DNA from: JASJBU01 sp965372385 | Lineage (GTDB): Bacteria; Pseudomonadota; Gammaproteobacteria; Chromatiales; Chromatiaceae | Assembly (NCBI GenBank): GCA_965372385.1 | Contig: CBDVCD010000080.1 | Coordinates: forward strand, 1 to 12,279 | DNA: 12,279 nucleotides | Direction: 5' to 3' | Shown: positions 6,946 through 12,279 of the stretch, one piece after another | How the letters are laid out: the number at the start of each line of letters is the position of its first letter | Numbering within the stretch: position 1 is the first letter of the stretch | Program-made: the position numbers and the translations under genes | Notes under the pieces: model-generated | What the model was told of the DNA's origin: nothing | Database searches by the model: none | What the model saw: only the letters and a program-made list of their open reading frames with translations

Positions 6946-7419
6946 CTAGGCAAGCAGTTTGTCAATTGCCTTGACGATCTGCTTGCAGGCATCGGCGCAC
7001 TCCTTGCATTCAGTATGCTGGTCAGCGTGTTTGTTGCACTCCTTTTCACAATCGCTACAGACTTTCTGGCAGACTTTTGCATAGTCTTTGGTGTAGCTGG
7101 AATTTGCTGCTACCAAATAAGAGAAACCGTTGCAGACCGCTTCCATCTCATGCACCTTCGAGGCGCAATCTGCCAGGCTGGTATCCCCCTCTCTGAAAGA
7201 AACCAGACAGTGCGCGATGCAGCGTTGGCCTTTGTCGAGGCAGACGTTCACTGCGTCAAGCAGTTTTGGGTGTTTGGGCGCATGATCCTCATGCCGGTGC
7301 CCGGCATGGTCCCCAGCGTAGACGCTGCCACCGGCGAGGGCGGTTGCTGCCGCCCCGGCGCCGATCAGCAGGTCGCGTCGTGAAATACCTTCATTTTCGA
7401 GATTTTCTTTTTTCGTCAT
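6946..7419 (-). CDS. Tat-exported four-helix-bundle copper storage protein (Csp family)
   Basis: Predicted to bind many Cu(I) ions inside a four-helix bundle, storing or detoxifying copper. From the chosen ATG at 7419 it has 157 aa. ISRRDLLIGAGAAATALAG at 12-30 is a twin-arginine signal, with likely cleavage after VYA near residue 35, so the folded protein should be exported to the periplasm. A His-rich stretch follows (HAGHRHEDHAPKHPK, 38-52). Twelve Cys then occur at 60, 67, 71, 85, 96, 117, 121, 124, 128, 138, 141 and 145, mostly with CxxxC or CxxC helical spacing; the best-known exported member, Csp1, has 13. An AAGGAG at 7431-7426 lies 6 nt before the ATG at 7419 and only 3 nt before the adjacent ATG at 7422; a third in-frame ATG at 7443 lies upstream of it. 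The gene follows cobO on the same strand but probably has its own promoter. Confidence 0.88.
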   Translation of the reverse strand: MTKKENLENEGISRRDLLIGAGAAATALAGGSVYAGDHAGHRHEDHAPKHPKLLDAVNVCLDKGQRCIAHCLVSFREGDTSLADCASKVHEMEAVCNGFSYLVAANSSYTKDYAKVCQKVCSDCEKECNKHADQHTECKECADACKQIVKAIDKLLA

Positions 7420-7425
7420 CATTTT

Positions 7426-7431
7426 CTCCTT
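7426..7431 (-). promoter_or_regulatory. Ribosome binding site that decides the Csp start
   Basis: AAGGAG on the minus strand, 6 nt before the ATG at 7419. It excludes the longer in-frame start at 7443, whose ATG lies upstream of this site. Confidence 0.75.
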
Positions 7432-7463
7432 AGTGGTAAGCACGCATTATTCTGCGTTGGTTA

Positions 7464-7492
7464 AAACTAGGTAAGATCCACAGGATCGTCAA
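7464..7492 (-). promoter_or_regulatory. Candidate promoter of the copper storage gene with dyad in the spacer
   Basis: Minus strand: -35 TTGACG (7492-7487), then TAGTTT (7469-7464) after 17 bp, or GTTTTA (7467-7462) after 19 bp. A perfect dyad GATCC-TGT-GGATC (7487-7475) lies between the elements. A weak -10 and a palindrome in the spacer recall MerR/CueR-type metal-activated promoters, but the bases do not match the known CueR dyad. The same dyad followed by a T-rich stretch might instead be a weak terminator for cobO, which ends at 7534. Confidence 0.3.
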
Positions 7493-7533
7493 TCTTAATT
7501 TTCACTCGTGGGATATTGTGAGAAGCAGTTCCA

Positions 7534-8070
7534 TCAGAACTCGATACCCTGTTCGGCCTTGATACCGGCATCGAATGCATGTTTGATCGGGCGCATCTCA
7601 GTGGCTGTGTCTGCAATGTCGATGATCTCCGGGGGCGCATTTCTGCCGGTGAGGATCAGGTGCATCCAAGGTGGCTTTTCCTGTTGGATAAATGCAGCGA
7701 CCTCTGCACCGGACAGCCAGCCATAACCACAGCAGTAGTTGATTTCATCCAGTATCACCAGATCGTAGCTCTGAGAACAGATCTTTTGCTGGCTGAACTC
7801 CCAGATCTCGCGGCTTGTCTCGCGATCCTGTTCCGGGTTGTTGGTGTCCCAGGTGAAGCCATCACCCAAGGCATGCCACTCGATATTCTCGAAGCGTGCT
7901 GCCGCCTGCTGTTCCCCGGTTTTCCACTGACCCTTGATAAACTGAATGACACAGACACGCATGTTCCAGCCGGCGGCCCGGAAGGCGACCCCAAATGCAC
8001 TGGAGGATTTACCTTTGCCCTCTCCGGTATGTACCAGGATGATGCCTCTGCGTTTTGCTCTTGTTTTCAT
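7534..8070 (-). CDS. cobO: Cob(I)yrinic acid a,c-diamide / cob(I)alamin adenosyltransferase
   Basis: Transfers the adenosyl group of ATP to reduced corrinoid to form the cobalt-carbon bond of adenosylcobalamin, in the cytoplasm (CobO/BtuR/CobA type). The 178 aa match the family length. Visible marks are the P-loop variant HTGEGKGKSSSAFG at 14-27, VIQFIKGQW at 41-49, YDLVILDEINYCCGYGWL at 102-119, and the C-terminal LTGRNAPPEIIDIADTATEM at 140-159, followed by PIKHAFDAGIKAEQGIEF at the end. The ATG at 8070 places the P-loop as in relatives; no good ribosome binding site precedes it. No other cobalamin genes and no recognisable cobalamin riboswitch are nearby, so it may work in salvage or serve a pathway encoded elsewhere. 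It is divergent from the iron-uptake gene fbpA, and a Fur box lies between them. Confidence 0.93.
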   Translation of the reverse strand: MKTRAKRRGIILVHTGEGKGKSSSAFGVAFRAAGWNMRVCVIQFIKGQWKTGEQQAAARFENIEWHALGDGFTWDTNNPEQDRETSREIWEFSQQKICSQSYDLVILDEINYCCGYGWLSGAEVAAFIQQEKPPWMHLILTGRNAPPEIIDIADTATEMRPIKHAFDAGIKAEQGIEF

Positions 8071-8122
8071 TGGAATATTGAGTGAATGGTCTCGGTTAAT
8101 GTTCCCACGAGGGTAAGGGTTA

Positions 8123-8152
8123 TTGTAAAAGATGGGGATTATATAGCATAAT
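8123..8152 (+). promoter_or_regulatory. Candidate fbpA promoter overlapping the Fur box
   Basis: -35 TTGTAA (8123-8128), an 18-bp spacer and -10 CATAAT (8147-8152). The -10 forms the left half of the Fur box. The predicted leader is about 40 nt. Confidence 0.4.
8138..8143 (-). promoter_or_regulatory. -10 element for cobO
   Basis: A perfect TATAAT on the minus strand about 68 bp before the cobO ATG. No good -35 is visible at 16-18 bp. The Fur box occupies the spacer and -35 region, so iron-bound Fur could block this promoter. Confidence 0.4.
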
Positions 8153-8165
8153 GCGAATCATTATC
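8147..8165. promoter_or_regulatory. Fur box in the cobO/fbpA divergent region
   Basis: The 19-mer CATAATGCGAATCATTATC matches the E. coli Fur consensus GATAATGATAATCATTATC at 16 of 19 positions. It overlaps the candidate -10 of fbpA and lies next to the -10 of cobO. Repression of the iron importer under iron sufficiency is the expected outcome. Confidence 0.85.
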
Positions 8166-8197
8166 ATTTGTATTACTTTATAGAGTGAAAAAGCCGT

Positions 8198-9226
8198 ATG
8201 AAAAAAACCTTGCCGCTGTTTGGGTTGTTGTTACTGTCTTTGGTTGTACAGATGCCTGTCTTGCAGGCAGCCGATGAAGTGGTCAATCTCTATTCGGCAC
8301 GTAAAGAGAAGCTGATCAAGCCGCTGCTGGATCGTTTTACCGAGCAGACCGGTATTCAGGTCAATCTGGTCACCGGTAAGGCGGATGCGTTGCTGCAGCG
8401 CTTGCAGAGTGAAGGCAGAAACTCCCCGGCGGATCTGTTGATCACCACCGATGCGGGTCGTCTGTACCGGGCGGTGGAGGCGGGGGTGACTCAGCCGGTA
8501 CGCTCAGAAAAATTGTCAACAGTGGTGCCGGAGGCCTTTCGTGATCCGAACGGTCACTGGTATGGACTGTCCCTGCGGACCCGCCCCATACTCTATGTGA
8601 AAGGTAAGGTGGACCCGACAGTACTCTCCAGTTATGAGGCGCTTGCCGATGAGCAGTGGAAAGGCAGGATCTGTATCCGCTCCTCCAATAACATCTACAA
8701 TCAATCCCTGGTGGCTTCGCTGATCGCCGCCAATGGCGAGCAGGAGAGCGAGGCCTGGGCGCTAGGTCTGGTGAAAAATTTTGCCCGTTCCCCAAAAGGC
8801 GGGGATCGGGATCAGATCAAGGCCGCGGCGGCAGGCATCTGCGATATCGCGATCGCCAACACCTACTATCTGGTGGGTATGTTGACTTCGAAGGATGCGG
8901 ATCAGCGTGCGGCAGCTGAAAAGATGGCGGTCTTCTGGCCCAATCAGGCGGGTCGGGGCGCCCATGTGAATGTCAGTGGCGCCGCGGTAACCGCCGCCGC
9001 GAAGAACCGGAAGAACGCCATCAGATTGTTGGAGTTCCTGACCAGCAAGGAGTCCCAGCATTGGTATGCCGAGGCCAATGGAGAATATCCGGTGCGTGCG
9101 GATGTGGCACCCAGCGATCTATTGCAGTCCTGGGGAAGCTTCAAGATGGATACCCTCAATCTGAGTCGCCTGGGTGAGCTCAATCCCAGCGCCTTGAGGT
9201 TGATGGATAGGGCCGGTTGGAAGTAG
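8198..9226 (+). CDS. fbpA: Periplasmic ferric-iron-binding protein of ABC importer
   Basis: Binds Fe(III) in the periplasm and delivers it to the FbpB permease. The 342 aa begin with a Sec signal peptide (MKKTLPLFGLLLLSLVVQMP) with likely cleavage after VLQA at 24. The mature chain starts VVNLYSARKEKLIKPLL, the usual opening of the FbpA/FutA/AfuA group. IANTYYLVGML at 219-229 carries the adjacent tyrosines 223 and 224 that coordinate iron in this family, and Tyr32 may add a ligand. GRGAHVNVSGAAV and the C-terminal lobe are also typical. The Fur box upstream agrees with iron as substrate. The ribosome binding site is weak (GAG about 12 nt upstream). The permease follows after 222 bp that contain a large palindrome. 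The fbp name is by family; orthology to FutA or AfuA cannot be separated here. Confidence 0.92.
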   Translation: MKKTLPLFGLLLLSLVVQMPVLQAADEVVNLYSARKEKLIKPLLDRFTEQTGIQVNLVTGKADALLQRLQSEGRNSPADLLITTDAGRLYRAVEAGVTQPVRSEKLSTVVPEAFRDPNGHWYGLSLRTRPILYVKGKVDPTVLSSYEALADEQWKGRICIRSSNNIYNQSLVASLIAANGEQESEAWALGLVKNFARSPKGGDRDQIKAAAAGICDIAIANTYYLVGMLTSKDADQRAAAEKMAVFWPNQAGRGAHVNVSGAAVTAAAKNRKNAIRLLEFLTSKESQHWYAEANGEYPVRADVAPSDLLQSWGSFKMDTLNLSRLGELNPSALRLMDRAGWK

Positions 9227-9285
9227 GGTCTCCAGCCCAGTGTCCAGATCAATAAACATGCTGAACAGTTACCAATGCGAATATT

Positions 9286-9389
9286 GGATAGCCGACATGC
9301 TCCTCCATGGGTGTCGGTAGCAAGGATGCTACCGTCAAGCCTACAGGGAAGTATTCACGGTGTCCCACGGAGGAGCATGTCGGCTATCC
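9286..9389. repeat. Long palindromic repeat between fbpA and fbpB
   Basis: Perfect 21-bp arms at 9286-9306 and 9369-9389 enclose a second stem, CGGTAGC (9315-9321) with GCTACCG (9328-9334), loop AAGGAT. The arms continue inward by about 5 bp with one mismatch (ATGGG against the complement of CCCAC). Outside, AACAGTT (9264-9270) faces AACTGTT (9394-9400). It has no open frame and no transposase. The layout resembles dispersed intergenic palindromic elements of gammaproteobacteria, which often lie inside operons. It takes up most of the 222-bp gap; the rest shows no promoter I trust. Confidence 0.85.
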
Positions 9390-9448
9390 TATGAACTGTT
9401 TAGTACGATTCAGGCTAAGATAGCGCGCCCCGTCATGCCGTAGTTAAC

Positions 9449-11125
9449 ATGCAGTCAGTCAATAAAACAGCACCCTTTCCATCATTCCTATCCAGCTTGT
9501 CGATCTGGAATCTGGGCGTGGTGGTTGTGGCCCTGTTGCTGGCCCTACCGGTCTTCGTGGTGTTGGGCTATCTGTTCGAGCCATCCGGAGAGGTCTGGAA
9601 TCACTTGGTTCAGACCGTTCTGCGGGACTATGTGGTCAACTCGTTGCTGTTGATGCTTGGGGTCGGTATCGGTGTTCTGGCGCTGGGTGTCTCCACCGCC
9701 TGGCTGACCAGCATGTGCAGTTTCCCCGGCCGCTCTTTCTTTGAATGGGCGCTGTTGCTGCCCATGGCCATGCCGGCCTATATCATCGCCTATACCTATA
9801 CTGGACTGTTCGATTTCGCCGGACCCTTCCAGAGTCAGCTGCGTGAGTTGACCGGTTGGGGGTATGGGGACTACTGGTTCCCCGAGATCCGCTCCCTCGA
9901 GGGTGCGGCGCTGATGCTCTCCCTGGTGCTCTACCCCTATGTCTATCTGCTTTCCCGCGCCGCTTTTCTGAGTCAGTCACTCTGTGTGCTGGATGTCAGT
10001 CGTACCCTGGGCAACGGTCCCTGGCGCACCTTTTTTACCGTGGCGATCCCGCTGGCAAGACCGGCTATCATCGCGGGGCTCTCCCTGGCGCTGATGGAGA
10101 CCCTGGCGGATTATGGGACGGTGCAGTACTTTGGCGTCTCCACCTTCACCACGGGTATCTTCCGCACCTGGTACGGCATGAACAATGCGGCGGCGGCCGC
10201 ACAACTCTCGGCCCTGCTCCTGCTGGTGGTGTTTCTGCTGGTGATTGTGGAGCGGGGCTCGAGACGGCATGCCCGCTATCATCACACCAGTCAGCGGCAG
10301 CAGGTGATTACGCGCTTTCGCTTGGACGGCTGGCGTGGTTTCTGGTCATTCATGATCTGCTCGGGCGCACTCTTTCTGGGTTTCCTGTTGCCCGCCGGGC
10401 AGTTGCTTTGGTGGGCGCTGAGCACCGCGGAGGAGAGCCTGGACGGGCGCTTTCTCGAGCTGATCGGTCACAGTCTGTTGTTGGCTGGCATGGCGGCGCT
10501 GATGGCCCTGTTGCTGGCACTCTTTCTCGGTTACGGCAAGCGCACCCAGCACAGTTGGCTGGTACAGTTGGCGGTGCGGATGGCGGGGATGGGTTATGCC
10601 GTACCCGGCACCGTGATTGCGGTGGGGGTGATCATACCCTTTGCCGCCATCGACAATGCCCTGGATGGTTGGCTACGTGAGCAGTTTGGATTCTCTAGCG
10701 GGTTGCTGTTGAGCGGTACGCTGATCGCACTGCTGTTTGCCTATATGGTGCGCTTTCTGGCGGTCTCCCTGCAGACGGTGGAAGCAGGTCTGAGCAAGAT
10801 ACGACCCTCCATGGATGAGGCGGCTCGTTCCATGGGCAGTGGCTCCGGGGAGATCATCAGTCGGGTGCATATCCCGATGCTGAAGGGCAGCCTGCTGACT
10901 GCCCTGCTGCTGGTATTTGTGGATGTGCTCAAGGAGCTGCCGGCGACCCTGATCCTGCGCCCTTTCAATTACAATACATTGGCGGTGCGGGCCTACGAGC
11001 TGGCCTCCGACGAGCGCCTGGCCGATGCCTCCTACGCGGCGCTGACGATCGTGATCGTTGGCATCTTGCCGGTGATTCTGTTAAGTCGTTCCATTACCCA
11101 CTCACGCCATGCAGAGACAACTTGA
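9449..11125 (+). CDS. fbpB: Ferric iron ABC transporter permease (fused two-domain)
   Basis: Inner-membrane permease moving Fe(III) from the binding protein into the cytoplasm. The 558 aa contain two BPD_transp_1 modules in one chain, as usual for FbpB/SfuB. The first cytoplasmic EAA-type loop is at about 183-208 (DVSRTLGNGPWRTFFTVAIP) and the second at about 456-481 (DEAARSMGSGSGEIISRVHI). These loops contact the ATPase. About a dozen hydrophobic segments are visible, for example 22-42, 62-85, 98-120, 252-267, 302-323, 341-360 and 534-548. A basic, hydrophilic stretch at 268-290 separates the halves. ATG at 9449 is the first start after an in-frame TAG at 9441; no good ribosome binding site is visible. 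The end overlaps the ATPase gene by 17 bp, indicating translational coupling. Confidence 0.93.
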   Translation: MQSVNKTAPFPSFLSSLSIWNLGVVVVALLLALPVFVVLGYLFEPSGEVWNHLVQTVLRDYVVNSLLLMLGVGIGVLALGVSTAWLTSMCSFPGRSFFEWALLLPMAMPAYIIAYTYTGLFDFAGPFQSQLRELTGWGYGDYWFPEIRSLEGAALMLSLVLYPYVYLLSRAAFLSQSLCVLDVSRTLGNGPWRTFFTVAIPLARPAIIAGLSLALMETLADYGTVQYFGVSTFTTGIFRTWYGMNNAAAAAQLSALLLLVVFLLVIVERGSRRHARYHHTSQRQQVITRFRLDGWRGFWSFMICSGALFLGFLLPAGQLLWWALSTAEESLDGRFLELIGHSLLLAGMAALMALLLALFLGYGKRTQHSWLVQLAVRMAGMGYAVPGTVIAVGVIIPFAAIDNALDGWLREQFGFSSGLLLSGTLIALLFAYMVRFLAVSLQTVEAGLSKIRPSMDEAARSMGSGSGEIISRVHIPMLKGSLLTALLLVFVDVLKELPATLILRPFNYNTLAVRAYELASDERLADASYAALTIVIVGILPVILLSRSITHSRHAETT

Positions 11126-12161
11126 AGTAAGAAACGCCACTATTGCCTATGCCGACAACCCGGTGGTGAGTGGTGTCAGTTTCGATTTGAATGCGGGGGA
11201 GATTGGCTGCCTGCTGGGTCCCAGTGGTTGCGGTAAGACCAGCCTGCTGCGCGCTATTGCGGGTTTCGAACCCCTGACCGAAGGGGAGATCCATCTGCAT
11301 GGTCGTTGCGTCACCCGGCCCGGTACGATCCTGGCGCCGGAGAAACGCCGGGTAGGCATGGTGTTTCAGGACTTCGCCCTCTATCCCCATCTCACGGTGG
11401 CGAAGAATGTCGCCTTCGGCTTGCGGAGTCTCAGGCGTGCGGAACGCCAGGCGCGGGTCGATAAACTGCTGCGACTGGTGGATCTGCAAGGGCAGGGCAA
11501 GAAGTACCCGCACCAGCTCTCCGGCGGCCAGCAGCAGCGCGTGGCCTTGATCCGGGCGATGGCTCCACGGCCCGATATTCTGCTGCTGGACGAGCCTTTC
11601 TCCGGTCTGGATGTGGAGTTGCGTGAACAGCTGGCTCGCGAGGTCAGGGGGATACTGCAGCGGGACGGCATTACCGCCATCCTGGTAACCCACGATCAGT
11701 TCGAGGCCTTCGCCATGGCGGATCGTATCGGTGTGCTTGGTGAAGGGCGATTGCGCCAGTGGGCCGGCGGTTATGACCTCTACCATGAGCCCGCGGACCG
11801 GTTTGTCGCTGACTTCATCGGTCAGGGGGTCTTCATCTCCGGTCGGGTGGTCGACCAGGGGCAGGTGGAAACCGTTCTGGGGCACGTGCGGGGGGACTTC
11901 GTTACTGATGTAGTGGAGGGCGATTCAGTGGAATTGCTGCTGCGTCCGGACGACATCATTCATGATGATGCCAGCGGCTTGCATCTCGAAGTCGTGGAAA
12001 AGGCGTTTCGCGGGGCCGAGTATCTCTATACCCTGAGGATGCGGGATGGCACCCAACTACTCTGTATGGTACAGAGTCATCATGATCATGCGATTGGCGA
12101 GATGATTGGCATCCGGCTGGAGGTGGGCCACCTGGTGGCCTTTCCTGCATCAACCCGTTGA
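11109..12161 (+). CDS. fbpC: Ferric iron ABC transporter ATP-binding protein
   Basis: Cytoplasmic ATPase energising the FbpB permease. The 350 aa show all ABC motifs: Walker A GPSGCGKT at 37-44, Q-loop Gln87 in VFQDFALYPH, signature LSGGQQQRVAL at 137-147, Walker B ILLLDEP at 157-163 and H-loop His195 in LVTHDQFEA. Residues from about 235 to the end form a TOBE-like regulatory domain (LLRPDDI at 276-282), as in the FbpC/CUT1-like group of about 350 aa. The start lies inside the last codons of fbpB (17-bp overlap), so no separate ribosome binding site is needed. Substrate assignment to iron comes from the neighbours and the Fur box, since the ATPase alone resembles sulfate, spermidine and molybdate relatives. 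Confidence 0.93.
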   Translation: MQRQLEVRNATIAYADNPVVSGVSFDLNAGEIGCLLGPSGCGKTSLLRAIAGFEPLTEGEIHLHGRCVTRPGTILAPEKRRVGMVFQDFALYPHLTVAKNVAFGLRSLRRAERQARVDKLLRLVDLQGQGKKYPHQLSGGQQQRVALIRAMAPRPDILLLDEPFSGLDVELREQLAREVRGILQRDGITAILVTHDQFEAFAMADRIGVLGEGRLRQWAGGYDLYHEPADRFVADFIGQGVFISGRVVDQGQVETVLGHVRGDFVTDVVEGDSVELLLRPDDIIHDDASGLHLEVVEKAFRGAEYLYTLRMRDGTQLLCMVQSHHDHAIGEMIGIRLEVGHLVAFPASTR

Positions 12162-12172
12162 TGGCATCGCCT

Positions 12173-12211
12173 TGAGATAGGGCCACGGAAAAAAAGATTT
12201 GTCCTATCTCA
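12173..12211. repeat. Hairpin after fbpC
   Basis: TGAGATAGG (12173-12181) pairs with CCTATCTCA (12203-12211) around a 21-nt loop that contains seven A residues. It is 11 bp after the fbpC stop. There is no T-run after the stem on either strand, so a terminator role is doubtful. A small GCCC/GGGC hairpin follows at 12213-12226. I see no gene in 12162-12279. Confidence 0.45.
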
Positions 12212-12279
12212 CGCCCCTCTTCGGGCAACCTTTGGACGATTTTCAATCGCAAATTCCTCAAATTAGTCCAGCTACGCCG

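Noticed and set aside
7015..8085. Plus-strand frames opposite the Csp and cobO genes (7015-7383 and 7579-8085)
   Set aside because: Both lie antisense to genes with clear family motifs; the hydrophobic start of the first one mirrors the Cys- and Lys-rich codons of Csp.
8071..8197. Cobalamin riboswitch upstream of cobO
   Set aside because: The leader of about 60 nt is too short for this riboswitch and I see no B12-box sequence.
9286..9389. Insertion sequence or CRISPR repeat
   Set aside because: The palindrome has no transposase and no regularly spaced copies; it fits a dispersed intergenic palindromic element better.
9856..10680. 274-aa plus-strand frame inside fbpB
   Set aside because: It is out of frame with a clear permease, is Gly/Arg/Ala-rich without motifs and has no ribosome binding site.
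11094..11885. 263-aa minus-strand frame opposite fbpC
   Set aside because: The plus strand carries every ABC ATPase motif; the minus frame shows no family features.
12173..12226. Intrinsic terminator after fbpC
   Set aside because: Neither hairpin is followed by a T-run, and the first has a 21-nt loop.

Overview
The window looks like chromosomal DNA of a sulfur-oxidising gammaproteobacterium of the Chromatiales type. The best clue is a small exported Gly/Asn/Tyr/Ala-rich protein (minus strand, 2781-3041) that resembles the envelope proteins of periplasmic sulfur globules. Moderately high GC, gammaproteobacterial-style sigma-70 promoters, a Fur box close to the E. coli consensus and intergenic palindromic repeats fit this. 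No genus can be assigned from sequence alone.

Layout. (1) 3-2579, plus: a NACHT-type STAND NTPase fused to a C-terminal FGE-sulfatase (C-type-lectin-like) domain. It is cut by the left edge, and the reading frame upstream of the first possible start encodes a membrane segment. Its C-terminus resembles the variable region of a diversity-generating retroelement (DGR) target, but no reverse transcriptase or template repeat is in the window. (2) 2722-3144, minus: sulfur globule protein with a clear intrinsic terminator and a good sigma-70 promoter. (3) 3378-6836, plus: a probable two-gene operon of a PG_binding_1 + GH19 muramidase/chitinase-like hydrolase and a large patatin-like phospholipase whose catalytic Ser and Asp are separated by a multi-pass membrane insertion. 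(4) 6866-6945: a nested inverted repeat filling the gap between convergent genes. (5) 6946-8070, minus: a Tat-exported, 12-cysteine copper storage protein (Csp family) and, upstream of it, the cobalamin adenosyltransferase CobO/BtuR. (6) 8123-12161, plus: a Fur-box-controlled ferric iron ABC importer (FbpA-, FbpB- and FbpC-like), with a long palindromic repeat between the binding protein and the permease genes. (7) 12162-12279: a short non-coding tail.

How the genes work together. The right half is a metal and cofactor neighbourhood: iron import, copper sequestration and adenosylcobalamin synthesis, with one Fur box in the divergent cobO/fbpA promoter region that could control both directions. 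FbpA binds ferric iron in the periplasm, FbpB is the permease and FbpC the ATPase. The left half is accessory: a STAND sensor typical of conflict or defence systems, and a pair of enzymes predicted to attack peptidoglycan and phospholipid. The strongest candidates for something undescribed are the GH19/membrane-patatin pair and the membrane-anchored NACHT-FGE protein with a DGR-like C-terminus.
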